Part shown: positions 40,324 to 52,604 of the stretch, in pieces | Position numbering within the stretch: position 1 is the stretch's first letter | Layout: the number at the start of each line of letters is the position of its first letter | Assembly: GCA_029582265.1 (NCBI GenBank) | Contig: CM055823.1 | Span: forward strand, 6,634,001 to 6,698,000 | Length of the DNA stretch: 64,000 bases | Reading direction: 5' to 3' | From: Zoroaster sp. YZ-2022 | Lineage: Eukaryota > Echinodermata > Asteroidea > Forcipulatida > Zoroasteridae | The notes under the pieces: generated by a model | Seen by the model: only the letters and a program-made list of their open reading frames with translations | What the model was told of the DNA's origin: nothing | Databases searched by the model: none | Position numbers and translations under genes: made by a program

Positions 40324-40555
40324 TAAAAATCGGGATCTTCACGCAACGCCTAGCGCACTTGGCCATTTTGGTCTCCATTATATTGACTGAATTTAGCGTG
40401 CGCTAGGCGCTATAGCGCGCGCATGGCGTTGCGTGCTGATCACGCATTTGAGTTTGCCAACCAGTGCTGTTTGAGCGCATATGCGAATGCAATTAACATA
40501 TTTCATGGAAAGGGTCTAACGCAAGATCCAGTCCCTGGTGGTTTGTTTCCCAGCT

Positions 40556-40717
40556 CCCCACCCATATCCCAATTACCCCACTAGCCATGTGCACACATAT
40601 CCCAATTACCCCACCCAATTGCACATATATCCCAATACCCCCACCCAATTGCACACATACCCAATTACCACACCCAATTGCACACATATCCCAATTACCC
40701 CACCCATGTGCACGCAT
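40556..40717. repeat. ~30-bp minisatellite
   Basis: Five to six imperfect units of CCCAATTACCCCACCCAATT plus GCACACATAT. Confidence 0.85.
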
Positions 40718-41089
40718 GTTTATGGTTGTTTCACACAGTACCATATCTTGAAAATTAGAGCCAATCAACAATTTTAAGCATCATTTCCATTCTCAGTGAC
40801 CCATAATTAGTCAAGTTTGACTTCATTTGTTTCGGAAGCATTTTGGCTGGAGACCAGTGTAATTCTAAAATTATTGGATTTTGAAATTCGTAAAAAGGAG
40901 TAAATGTTAACTTATTGAATGCTTCTTGCTAGGAAAAATGTTTTTGCACAAGATGCTAGCTTATGATAAAATATATTTAGTAGATGCTTTGCATTTAAAT
41001 AATTACTCGTTATTACTCGTAATTATAATTATTCGACAAATTGTTTTTACATGAAGATAAATGATTGTGTGTTGCCAGCAAAGACACTG

Positions 41090-41377
41090 GTAGTGTCGTG
41101 GCCGAGCGGTCTAGCGCACTGAACTCAAGTTCTGGTGTTGCCAGCAGCAGGGTGTGGGTTCGAGCCCCGGTCGTGACACTTTTGTCCTTGAGCAAGGTAC
41201 TTAACCATAATTGCTTCGTCCTTCGGATGGGATGTAAAGCCGTAGGTCCCGTGTGTTGTGTAATGCACGTAAAAGAACCCAGGATACTTATCGTGAAAGT
41301 GTTTCTGGTTTAGCGCCTCGGAATAGGCAACTAGATTGATGGTGCTTTATAAATGCAGATTGGATTGGATTGGATTG
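41090..41377 (+). mobile_element. tRNA-derived SINE, second body type with GATTG tail
   Basis: The head GTCGTGGCCGAGCGGTCTAG and B box GGTTCGAGCCCC are shared with the other SINEs. The body then diverges (CTTCGTCCTTCGGATGGGA, CCCGTGTGTTGTGTAATGC) and the tail ends in TGCTTTATAAATG plus (GATTG)n at 41359-41377. It looks like the same tRNA head joined to a different LINE tail. Confidence 0.8.
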
Positions 41378-44300
41378 TATCTAGCACTTGCAATTTTATT
41401 TTGTCGTATCACATATTTATGTCCAAATACAGTTTTAAATAAAACAGTTTTGTATATGATTTTGTGGATATCAGTAGATGATGACTTCTTATCCTTCTCT
41501 TACCACTCTCCTCTGTGAAATTTGAAACAAATGAAAACATAAGGGGTAAGTCTTACTCTCATGAACAGAATCAAAGATTCTTAACCCTCCTATTTTCTTT
41601 TTAGATAGGCTAAATAAATGAATAAAAAATACAAGGGGGTAAGTCTTGCCAATTTTGCGTTCCAAATTTTGGCAAATTATATGAACAAAATGACAAGGGG
41701 TTAGATAAGTCTTGAAATTTTGTCTTCCAAATTTGGCAAGTTGTCAAAGAAGGAAAACTGGAGCATTCAATATTTTTTAATTGAATTTTAAAATTTGTAA
41801 ACATTGCATCAATTGAAAGTTTTAACATACCTGAAATGTCTGTCACTGCATCAGGATTAATTCCTCTGTGGATTGGAAGCAAACAACTTATTTTGGGGGT
41901 TGAATATAACAGGTAAAAGAGGCGAGCTTTATGGTTAATCAAAGTTTTTCCAAAGATTTTTTTGTTGGTAACTGTCTGAAATAAAATTGTCAGGATGGAT
42001 ATTTGGAGCAATTAGGGGACATTTTAAAATTAACATCAGCATGTTCAATCAAATTCGAAAATATGAAGATTTTTGTTGAAGTGGAGGGGAAAGACCCCAA
42101 TGTCATATGACTCGGAAACACTTACCTGATTGGACGGCGATGATACCTATAAACACTCAAATCAAGTGTGGTTCCCATTACAAGTTGTTCGAAGTGGGTC
42201 TAAAATTTGGATAGATGCTGGATCCACAGAGGATTAAAAGGCAGTTTATAGTACAAACATTGGACACCCTCATATTAGATCAGATGGGCTGAGCACAGCA
42301 CCTTTAATTCCTCAGATGAGAGTTAAATTAACTGATAACAATTACAACTGGTAACCCCTTCACAACAAATATATTACTTGGACCATAATCAAAGGAAACA
42401 GACTGAGTCAGTATGTCAATCAGACAGCACAGATTAACCAATAGGATTAAGCCTTTCCATGACTATATACTGTTGCTATGTCAAACAGTTTGCTTTTACC
42501 AATCTGGTGTGACCGAGACTGGATTGGTGTATTCTGCTGATATGTAGGGCTATTGGTTACTAAGGCTGTTAACAAATAATCCTGTGATCCAGGAGCTTTG
42601 GACAATAATACAATACTATTGTATAGTACTTTTTAGTTAGCTGCAACATTCAACAGACTGACTTCTTTGACAGATACGAGTCTTCAGGTTTAATACAATG
42701 AATTTTCAACACTTCAAGGTCAAAGCTAAATGTAAACACTATCATAATACATTATTAATTCATTCAACACTTCATAAATCATGAACTTTTGAGGGTTATT
42801 CCTACTATTTAACCTTTCACAACAATTCAACAATTTTGTTAATTAATTCAAAATAGTTTCAACATATAATTTGTATATACTATGTACTAATCGACAAAGA
42901 ACTAATAGAGGTCCAATGACATCACACTGTCATGACAACCTGATCACTTGTTCTGAACAATCATTTTGTTTTATGATGCAACATGTTCAAATTGGTTGAG
43001 TGATTTTGTTAGTGTATGATGTCATTATATTGGAGCTCTACACGTCACTATAATTCTGGGTAAACTCACGTTTTTATTTACACACAAGATTTATCCAGTC
43101 TGAAAAGCGTCCTCCTGTTGTGTGTCAATACTACCTCAAAATGGTGTATTGCATTTATGATGTGACCCAAAATCAAATGAATCAAAAGTGATTCAAATCA
43201 AGATCAAATTTTTAAAATTTGATGATTGATTAGATACTGCAACAAAATCATTTATAATTTCTTATATTGGCCTAAAATGTACTCGAGTATGAATTAAAGT
43301 ATGAGTATTTTAACTCAATAGTTGTAGTAGAATATATTTTTTTCGATTGCGAGCAGTAACCTTCCAGATGTAACTATAATGGACACTTTTGGAAGACGAT
43401 TCAAATTATGCACTTCAAACATAATAATTTCTCAGGGTGTTTGATTTTAGACCAAATAAACCTTCATAACATAATTTAGCCCGCTTGGTTCAGTTAATAG
43501 TTTGAACATTCATGAATACTGTTCAAATCTTCAATGTCTTTTCGTCAGATATTTCTCTCAATTCTCTCTCTCTCTCCTCCAACAAACATTGGTTTATCAG
43601 CCCGTAAAACATGTATTATCTTGTTGCTTAATTATAATTACATCTTCAAATTATTTTGTCTATATGTAAATACTTAGTACAGATTGGTAAAGAAAACATG
43701 AGGCAAAATTAAGGCCACGTAATAAGAAACAGTTAATTGGACGGCAATTAAAAGTGGATGGATTTCATAAATGCTTGATATATGGATGGAATGTTAACAA
43801 AAACTGTTTGTTACAGGTTTAATTTGTGTAACTAATTACAAGCTAGAAACTCATTTTAACACCAAAACGTTATACTTTTTACACCAAATGTACACATCTC
43901 ATTTCTATTGTTTCTTAAATCTCATTCTAAGTTAAGCATTGGCAAACCTTGGCAAACCTTGTCATTATTTTTTCAAAGATCTTCCTTCCAATTTTTTTCC
44001 AGATTTGCTTTAAGTTGGCCGAGTATATCCCTAAGACTTACAAAAACCTATTTAGGCCTTTTCCCGTTCTAAATAAAGTTTATGACAATTTTTAGAAACG
44101 AACAATTTTGGAAAAGAAAATGCAAGGGGTAGGCCTAAGCCTTGCAATTTTTCCAAAACTTTTCATGAATTTTTGTTTCTCCAGATTTGCTTTAAGTTTG
44201 CTTAGTATATATCCCCAAGACTTATAAGGACCTATTTAGGCCTTTTCCAGGTCTAAATCAAGTTTATGAATTTTGTTGAACAATCTAAAACTAGCACTCC

Positions 44301-44426
44301 GATTCCATGCCCTGATGATCGTGACGATATTGTCTCTTTAATAAGATGTAATTACCAATGGTGTATAAATAATTAATTAGTTAAAGTGAGTGTACACTTT
44401 AGCTAAAATGTTTATAATGTATTCGT
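41378..44426. other. Gene-free, mostly unique AT-rich stretch
   Basis: Apart from a TTAACCCTCC start at 41583 and a repeat end CTAGCACTCCGATTCCATGC at 44290, nothing was recognised. It is the longest stretch here without an obvious repeat. Confidence 0.55.
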
Positions 44427-44645
44427 ATTGATTTAATTTTGCCCTAACACCGACGCGTGTATAGCACTGTATACTCAGTGCTTTCCGAGTCTCTGTGAAA
44501 AAACTACATGAGTCGCCTGTGTAGTTTTTTTTCACAGAGACTCGGAAAGCACTGAGTATAAAGTGCTATACACACGTCGGTGTTAGGGCAAAATTAAATC
44601 AATTATTGTTTATTTCCCGACACAAGAATATCACCAACCTATATA
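44427..44645. mobile_element. Head-to-head inverted SINE dimer (palindrome)
   Basis: The body of the 20713-type SINE appears twice in opposite directions (44429-44511 and 44523-44603), joined by about 11 bases. The arms are nearly identical and can fold as one long hairpin. Confidence 0.8.
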
Positions 44646-45897
44646 TACATAACAGCAAAAGACACGTCACCCCCTAAATTTTAAGTAATTATATTATTAA
44701 ACATAATAAATATACAATGTTGTGGGATGGTTGGGTCAACCAAATTTGCCACATTGTGTTCGTGTTACACTCCATACTCATAATATTCTTCATTAAACAA
44801 ATTATATTAATTATAAAATGAAAATAATAAATATTTTTAGGGGTGACGTTTCTTTTGCTGTTATGTATATATATAAATGTATTCGTACTCATGTTATTTC
44901 GTTGTGTAGTTTCGAATTCATTTGTGCTGTGACAGCACACATGAATAAAAGAAATATCCCGCTGAAACCTTATTAATTTTGAAGAGTGACGTAAGTCCCC
45001 GCCCGAAAAGTTTGCATATAATTTACATCTAATTTACATCTACTTTACATTCCGTTCTATGGGGCGTTGAAATTCTGCTGTGATGACGTACCAGGTAAGT
45101 AAAAATAACGCCCTCTTGTGACAAAGTACATGCATGTACAACAATTCGAATACATCTATTTCCAAATTTGGGGGGTCTTGCGCACATGGGTGTACGAGCC
45201 AGGGGGGCAGGGGGGCAACTGCCCTCCCAAATTCGGGCAAAACAATGGGGAAAATTCGGGCAAAGCAATAAGAAAAATATCGGACAGAGAAAGCAAAAGA
45301 TTAACAAATTAATAATGATGGCAATGATTAATTACCGGATATAATAGACAACCAAAATTCTTGATAAACAACCTTCTTAAATTTGTCCCCATTAAAATGT
45401 TTTCAGGAGTACAGGAATTAACTCAACGCTCTTATTTCTCCGAGTTAATTTGTAATGACGCTGCGTGATTTTGTTATTTTCTATGACTACGGTTGCCATA
45501 AACAACAACATGCTGTGACGTAACGCTTTGCTGTAAAGTCGTTTGCTCAGTGTTGCTTCCGATACGATTTCGGTTCTGCAGAGCGCTCCTTCAGCGGCCT
45601 CAGACGAATGAAGACATATCTGAGGAGTACAATGGGTCAACCGCGACTAAACAGCTTGTCAATACAAAATATTGAGCGAAAGTATGCCAACATGTCTGTC
45701 GGCAAAAATGTTGACCAAATAATTGATATTTTTGCTGCTAAGAAAGGCAGAAAACAATATTTCTTTTAAGTTGCATGTTGTGTGATTTGTGCTAACTGTG
45801 TATCGTCGATTGATAAAAAGACTTTTTATTAGAAATTGGTAATTAGGAAAGTTTTTTTCGGAAGCACCATGTAACAAATCTCTAAAGTAGAGGTGTT

Positions 45898-45963
45898 GGC
45901 TCTGAGAAGAGCCGGTTTTGTTCTCAACGTTTCGGCAAGTATGCTCTGGCCGTCGTCAGGAGA
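45898..45963 (-). repeat. Hammerhead-like / histone stem-loop-like repeat
   Basis: The minus strand has CTGACGA, a helix GGCCAG / CTTGCC and GAAAC, then at 45913-45898 GGCTCTTCTCAGAGCC. That is a 6-bp stem with a 4-base TCTC loop, which fits the metazoan histone-mRNA stem-loop consensus. No histone gene is nearby. Confidence 0.6.
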
Positions 45964-46023
45964 ATATTGGTACTTATATTGGTATATATTGATATATATA
46001 TATTGGTATATTGGTATATATTG

Positions 46024-46027
<4 letters not shown>

Positions 46028-46091
<64 letters not shown>
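46028..46091. repeat. (TA)n microsatellite
   Basis: About 32 TA units, flanked by ATTGGTATA repeats, immediately downstream of the IFI27-like gene end. Confidence 0.95.
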
Positions 46092-46094
<3 letters not shown>

Positions 46095-46116
46095 TATAGA
46101 AATTGGTACTTGTGTT

Positions 46117-46122
46117 TTTATT
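46117..46122 (-). terminator. Poly(A) signal AATAAA of the IFI27-like gene
   Basis: AATAAA on the minus strand starts about 28 bases after the TAA of the IFI27-like ORF. A long (TA)n run follows immediately, so the transcript end is close to a microsatellite. Confidence 0.5.
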
Positions 46123-46149
46123 TCGGGCAAATCAACCCCTCTGCCCCCC

Positions 46150-46472
46150 TTAACCAAAGAGTTCCCATACGCCCAGGATAATAGACCATATGCCTGTATA
46201 ATAATAGATTGCTAGAGCAATAAGTATGATGATGCCAATCATGCCAGGCAACCCAGTTGCTCCAAGTGACTGGAGAGTGGCAATCAACCCGCCAGCAACT
46301 ACTCCTCCTCCGCTGATGATGGCGGTTACAGACATCATCAAAGCTGCGATTGTGTTTGCCGCTATTCCACCAGCTCCAAAGCCAATTATTTGCAGACCGA
46401 AGATCAAGATCAAGGCCAAAATAATCAGTCCCGCCGGTACCGATACCAAATCAAACATGTTGCTCAGGTAAT
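46150..46472 (-). CDS. IFI27L: IFI6/IFI27 (ISG12)-family small membrane protein, main exon
   Basis: On the minus strand an acceptor (ATCTTTCAG|AT) at 46472 opens a reading frame to a TAA at 46150-46152. From the first Met (46458) it is 102 residues. It starts with a hydrophobic segment ([19 protein letters not shown]), then has the Gly/Ala-rich family block [18 protein letters not shown]...[22 protein letters not shown], then a second hydrophobic stretch ([18 protein letters not shown]). The GG(V)[16 protein letters not shown] segment is diagnostic of the family. In vertebrates these proteins are interferon-induced and act at mitochondrial or nuclear membranes in apoptosis and antiviral responses; that role is not established for invertebrate members. 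The frame stays open to the acceptor, so a small upstream coding exon may exist. No such exon was found. The ORF is free of breaks. Confidence 0.85.
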
Positions 46473-46554
46473 CTGAAAGATGCATAATAGGATCAAATGT
46501 CGTTAAAAAAAAGATTTGTAGCTCATTTGCATGATGAAAAGGATAAGTAAAGAC

Positions 46555-46690
46555 TGTTTGCGGTGACACCATGTAGAAATTTTCTTTTGAGTGTTAGTTC
46601 TGAATTCGAAAATAACTGGTTTAACTGGAAACTTGATGTTTCGATTGATTGCTGTGATTGTCTTCAGAAGACGGCTAATCATTACTGTGA
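46555..46690 (-). repeat. Hammerhead-like repeat, decayed copy beside the IFI27-like gene
   Basis: CTGAAGA and GAAACATC are kept on the minus strand, but the intervening helix no longer pairs well. The GGTGACACC edge is present. Confidence 0.45.
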
Positions 46691-48312
46691 TCTTAATAAA
46701 TCAGTCCCAACTAAAAGGAAACGGAATATAAAAGATGTATAACTTTTTTTCTTCTTTTTTTCGTTCTTTTTTTAAATTTTAACATTGATAATTTCCTTTT
46801 AGAAAGGGAAAAAATACTTTGAAATGAGATATTTCAAAAAACGGTGCCAACGTTACTATGAGGGGACCCACAAAAAATGTCGGTACATATTTACTGTAAT
46901 CCACGCTTCTAATAATTAATTTGAGAACTATCTATTTCATTTTAAACCATGTTTCCTTTTTTCAATTAAAAAAAAAACTATGTTCTGATGAAAAATAACA
47001 TTTTAAAAATGAAAACAGGACATGGAATCAGTGGCCTAGTTTAAGATGAACACATGACTGAAAATGACAGCAACGGTAATAATATATGACCTTATCATGC
47101 ATATGAACTTATCGCTGCTGGATGCACTGGCGAAAGTAAACGATTTTACATTGTGTCCTATTGCACTATACTACCCACGATTGATAATCAAAATTCAAGA
47201 TTTGCTGTTAAAATAATTACAGGCTTTTTACAGCATAACATACAAACGCACAAGAAATTTTACAATTTTTCTTTTTTACAAAATAGATCAGCGCATGCTT
47301 GCAGCTTGACATTGAATCCCGAATAGTTTTAGATTAACTGGGGTAGATGACCCCAGTGACTGAAAATAATACCGACGGGCACGTTCTGGCCTAGATAACA
47401 ATGCACTCCCATTACCGTGACTGCTGCATAAGTAATAAGCCAGTGGCTGCGTAATAAGCCCATGAACATGTAGTTGTTATGTACATTACTCAGGCCAAAA
47501 AATAAATAAATAAAATAAAAGAAATAAGTCGGCTTCAATGTCGGTGTAACGGTGACGCGTTTTTTTTTCGGCAACAGGGAAATACATGATACATACGCGG
47601 GGACCAAATTTCCCATTATACAAAGTACGTGGCTAATAAGAGAGCCATCACAAATCGGGCGAACGTTCATTATACCCCTAATGTGAAAAATGTCAACACA
47701 GTACGGCATAAATTCCAATCGATCCAGCAATTTTGGCTGCAATTGGACATCGTTTTTATAGCAAAAAAAAGAGAAAATTTTAAATGCCGACGCCGAGGCG
47801 ACGTACGCAGAAACCAGAAACCGGAGATTGTTTGTGTTGGTCTTATGCAACTTAACATTATTAGTCATGCGTGGTAAAATGATCTGGCTTTCACTGGTTT
47901 GATGAGTTCATCTAAAATTATCAGCCCAGCATTCAAAGTCAAGCTGCAAGCCTACTTTGATATGACAATATATCCCCTTTTAAGTCATCCCGGCCCCCAG
48001 CCCAAAATGGACTCAGTCCAATCTGCCCTATAAGAATAATACAAATTTGTAGCACGCACATTATCCACCCTATACTTACGTGACATTGTACCGTTATTCA
48101 GCAACATAATGAGTGTCAGGCTCAGAAGATGTTCTTCAATCAAGTATCCTTTGTGAGAGAATGAAATATTGAATAAAATGTACGTCATTCAACGGCTGCC
48201 CATAAATGATAATAGTTATTTCATCGCCAGTGTATCATCAAGGGATTTCCCTAATAGAAATAACAACAGTCTTTGAATCAAGGCGCACGTGGCAAAGAGC
48301 CACAGATCAGCA

Positions 48313-48542
48313 CAGCGGCGTAGCCACGGGGGAGGGGGGGGGGCGGACGGGCCTGGGGGGGCACGTTCCCCCCCCACAAATTTCCAGTGCCCCCCCCAGG
48401 TGCCCCCCACGAAAAGTCCTCATAGTGCCCCCAAAAAACAGAAAAGAAAAAGAAAAGGGAAAAAACCCATACCCCTGGGGCCCCCCCCACTGAAAAGCAA
48501 TGTCCCCCCCCCCCCACTGAAAAAGTCCTGGCTACGCCGCTG
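48313..48542. mobile_element. hAT-like MITE with CAGCGGCGTAGCC ends, copy 1
   Basis: Ends CAGCGGCGTAGCCA and TGGCTACGCCGCTG, flanked by GATCAGCA and GATCAGTA. The interior is long G and C runs and a GAAAAAGAAAAGG tract, with no coding potential. Confidence 0.75.
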
Positions 48543-49677
48543 GATCAGTATGGACACGTTCAGTAAAAGACCAGCAGTGCGAATGGCTCAGGCTTTTCCA
48601 GATCAGATCATACCGCACCTTGAACAAAGACTAATACACTTGGCTGCTATATAAAGTATTTCGTAAACATACGCGATTTCCAGGGGTTTCCCCATGCGCC
48701 GTAGGATGACAATGGCACCCAGTGCTACAGCAAATTTTTGTTGTACGCTGAGCAACTCTCGAGGAGGCCAATTTCATTGAACTACTGTACATTTTATAGC
48801 AGAACATTTCGCTGACAAAATATGTTATGTACATTACTCAGGCCAAAAAATAAATAAATAAAATAAAACAAATAAGTCGGCTTCAATGTCGGTGTAACGG
48901 TGACGTGACGCGTTTTTTTTTCGGTAACAGGGAAATACATGATACATACGTGGGGACCAAATTTCCCATTATGCAAAGTACGTGGCTAATAAGAGAGCCA
49001 TCACAAATCGGGCGAACGTTCATTATACCCCTATGTGAAAAATGTCAACACAGTACGGCAGAATTCCAATCGATCCAGCAATTTTGGCTGCAATTGGACA
49101 TCGTTTTTATAGCAAAAAAAGAGAGAAATTTTTAAATGCCGACGCGCGGGTCTGATGCGACGCACGCAGAGACCAGAAACCGGAGATGTTTTGTTTGTTT
49201 TGGTCTTAACTTAACATAACAGTCATGCGTGGTGAAATGATCTGGCTTTCACTGGTTTCATCTAAAATTCTCAGTCCAGCATTCAAAGTCAAGCTGCAAG
49301 CCTACTTTGATATGACAATATATCCCCTTTTAAGTCATCCCGGCCCCCAGCCCAAATATGGACTCAGTCCAATCTGCCCTATAAGAATAATAGGCCTACA
49401 AATTTGTAGCACGCACATTATCCACCCTATACTTACGTGGTACCGTTATTCAGCAAAATAATGAGTGTTCTCTGAAGATGTTCTTCAATCAAGTATCCTT
49501 TGTGAGAGAATGAAATATTGAATAAAATGTACGTCATTCAACGGCTGCCCATAAATGATAATAGTTATTTCATCACCAGTGTATCATCAAGGGATTTCCC
49601 TAATGAGAAATAACAACAGTCTTTGAATCAAGGCGCACGTGGCGTCGCATCATCATGGAAAGAGCCACAGATCAGCA

Positions 49678-49913
49678 CAGCGGCGTAGCCACGGGGGCCT
49701 GGGGGCACGTTCCCCACAAATTTCAGTGCCCCCAGGTGCCCCACGAAAAGTCCTCATAGTGCCCCCAAAAAACAGAAAAGAAAAAGAAAAGGGAAAAAAC
49801 CCATACCCCTGGCCCCCCCCCCCACTGAAAAGCAATGTCCCCCTGTGCCCCCCCTGTGCCTTCCCCTGTGCCTCCCCCTCCCCCCCACTGAAAAAGTCCT
49901 GGCTACGCCGCTG
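49678..49913. mobile_element. hAT-like MITE with CAGCGGCGTAGCC ends, copy 2
   Basis: Same element at the same site in the second copy of the tandem duplication. Interior C runs differ in length and a small GTGCC-containing repeat has expanded. Confidence 0.75.
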
Positions 49914-50974
49914 GATCAGTATGGACACGTTCAGTAAAAGACCAGCAGTGCGAATGGCTCAGGCTTTTCCAGATCAGATCATACCGCACCTTGAACAAAG
50001 ACTAATACACTTGGCTGCTATATAAAGTATTTCGTAAACATACGCGATTTCCAGGGGTTTCCCCATGCGCCGTAGGATGACAATGTCACCCAGTGCTACA
50101 GCAAATTTTTGTTGTACGCTGAGCAACTCTCGAGGAGGCCAATTTCATTGAACTACTGTACATTTTATAGCAGAACATTTCGCTGACAAAATATTTTAAG
50201 CACAGTAATTAAATAACAGATTACCAGCCAAAATCTAGTCTGTACGTTTTGTATGACAAAATTAATTATTCATAATGTAAGTCTTGGTGCAAGACCGTAT
50301 AAGTTATTATGTGGATCCTACACCGCGCCAGTCTTAAATCATCCACCGATAGCTGGCGCTACAATTTTGGATGTGACGCCTGGGATATACTGGTCCCTGT
50401 ATAGACAGAGGCTGCTGGCATACTATTCAAGGGGTCATGGTTTCATGAACATTGGATACGTTGTGCTGATATCGAGGCTCGCGTTCCTTCCTCTGGTATC
50501 TAGTACCAACCAAGCTCAAAGTTGAACATCGGGGAAAATATTCGCAAAAGCGAATGCGAAGCCAATTTTATCCAAATTTGCGGCGAGTGATTCGCGCAAG
50601 TTGAAATGTGTTCAACTTTTGCGAACTTTACCGTCGCCGCGAATATTTGCCGTGAACCATTGGCGACATCACGAATTTCGCTTCGCATTCGCTTTCGCGT
50701 GAAGTATGAACCGGCCTTGAACCGGCCTTTAATTATTCACGCGCCTCTATAGCTAGCTAGGCCAAAGCGTGACGTGCGCGTTTTTGCGACTGTAACCGGA
50801 CACATGTTTGGGCTTCTGTCATAAGTTAATTAAGCGTTTTCACGAGTTCCGTTGCGCTGCGATGACTGTCATTATTCTGACCAAAAGTGAACCGAAGTTT
50901 ATGATCGATAGGTTTCAAGATGGCGGATTGTAAAAATTAACGAATACAGGCGGGCATGAATATGGCTGTTCCAA

Positions 50975-51312
50975 GTACTCCTGTCCAGCATGCGTATTTT
51001 TTTTTACACCGCAGCGACGGGTTTTGTGCGCATTTCGCCCTTGTGTCAAGACTATGAACCCATTCAGCACGCATGCGCGCGAAGGGAATTTCGACACGCA
51101 AAAAAAAACCTACCATCAACGGAGAGGGAATGGCTCCATGAGTTCCACTGCAGAGCGCCATGGTCGACTGCAGCTGCTGCTGCAGCAGCTTGGAGTTTTC
51201 TATCGTCGCGCGCCTAGGGTTTCGTAGTCTCTCTCTCAAGACCGGAATTGGCACTTTTACTGCACAAAACCCGTCGCTGCGGTGTAAAAAAAAATACGCG
51301 TCCAGGTCCAGC
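50975..51312. repeat. Inverted repeat with ~45-bp arms
   Basis: Left arm around 50981-51030 and right arm around 51249-51311 share ACACCGCAGCGACGGGTTTT and its complement plus a GCGTATTTTTTT / AAAAAAATACGC edge. The middle contains CTGCAGCTGCTGCTGCAGCA. MITE-like. Confidence 0.65.
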
Positions 51313-51324
51313 ATATGAGGGCGG

Positions 51325-51564
51325 CTAGCTCGCCGGTAACGTTAGACTCCACGCCCGTGTCCTTCCGCAACCCGGTGTAGGACATGCCTTCCCTGGTCTC
51401 TTGTGTCCGTGAGTCGGTTCCCAGAGCATGACCTTGACTTGAGCTCTGGGTGCCGGTGGTGCTTGTAATTGTCCTTGCATGACCTTCCGGAGGTCACCAT
51501 ATTGGATACGTGGTCCTAGCCTAGCTCCCAAGATAATGTTGAGCGCTGCTCGCAGCATACGCAT
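51325..51564 (-). mobile_element. Possible LINE remnant
   Basis: The minus-strand frame contains VMLWEPTHGHKRPGK followed by PTPGCGRTRAW. It resembles the LWEPTHG-x-R-x-x-GRP stretch near the end of some CR1/RTE-type RT proteins. The match is short and the rest of the frame is not recognisable. Confidence 0.25.
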
Positions 51565-52604
51565 GTGACAGTACGTCCATGTACGTAATTCGCCGCACTC
51601 GTGAAATGACGCACCTATCTTTGGCTTAGCATTCCGGAAAACTTACAAAACTATGGCGTATTACTGGTTGCATAAACTTATCTAAGTCGTGCTTGTTACA
51701 GAAATACAAATTATAGTGAAATTGTATGATTTACTGGAAAGTTAGTGCTTGTAAAAGTGGAAAAAGTTGTTTAACCACTGATTTTACTAGATACAAATAG
51801 TAAGAGATTTACATGACCTCAATCTTTTTTCACGAACATCTGTGATTTTATTGTTCTATGCCGTCAACAAGCTGTTGTCTGTGGAAACCAAAATATATGA
51901 ATGCTTTGCATTTGCAATGATTTTTTTAAGAAATACTGATCCTCAAATTGGACACATAGAAGTAGCGAACGAAGACTACTTACGCGTTGGTTTTGACGGT
52001 AGTGGACAATTATTGAGAAAATGAAACATTAATATCATGGTTATGAAAAGAAATCTTTTATTTGACAAAATGTTAACAGCAATTTTACACATTTCAAAGT
52101 TTTAAAGTACTTTTTGCAAAAAATGTAACCACCTTCCATTTTATTGGTCTTTCAAGAATATTGAATAAAAGTTTTGAGAGCTTCTCCAAATTATACCATT
52201 TTATTTCAAAAATTGAAAACAATATTTTTATTTTCAAGATTAATAACAATTTTACAACCATCTGGAATAAGATGAAACATGATTTCAACTGTTTTTCTTC
52301 TTGGGTACATTTTCTGTGCCCCCATCAACTTTAACAGTTTTGGGTGAGTCATTACTCATTATACCAACATCAATTTTCTAATGACTACAATTCTATGCGT
52401 CTCAAAAAACGGCGCTCAAGACGTCCACGCGTATGATCATGCATTGAAATTCAGCATTTTACAAGAGTTGATTATGGTGCGTCATTTAGGGTAAATTGAG
52501 GATAACTCTATTGGTACATGTGCAGTCTAGTCAGTGCAAAAAGCGGGCTACCCACATAACCCCATGCCCATCCAACGTAAACTGCTGAAGTTGTATGCGA
52601 TATA

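Larger units (their letters stand above)
47478..50193. repeat. Tandem duplication, two ~1.35 kb copies
   Basis: Copy 1 is 47478-48823 and copy 2 is 48824-50193. Both run from TATGTACATTACTCAGGCCA to CATTTCGCTGACAAAATAT. Differences are mostly small indels and C-run lengths. No gene is recognised inside; each copy holds a CCGGTTTCTGG-type repeat and a hAT-like MITE. Confidence 0.9.
50194..52604. other. Region upstream of the ACCS-like gene
   Basis: Holds a GCGAATGCGAAG-type inverted repeat (50530-50700), the foldback at 50975-51312 and a possible LINE remnant. From about 51600 to the ATG at 52605 no repeat or exon was recognised; the promoter and any 5' UTR exon should lie here. No clear TATA box was picked out. 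Confidence 0.5.

Noticed and set aside
45898..45913. 3' end of a histone gene
   Set aside because: The stem-loop matches the consensus, but no histone coding sequence lies on either side and the motif belongs to a dispersed repeat.
45924..46157. Tyr/Ile-rich reading frames
   Set aside because: Translation of the (TA)n microsatellite.
48289..48654. Gly/Pro-rich frames on both strands
   Set aside because: They run through poly-G/poly-C tracts of a hAT-like MITE; the duplicate copy has different lengths and frames.
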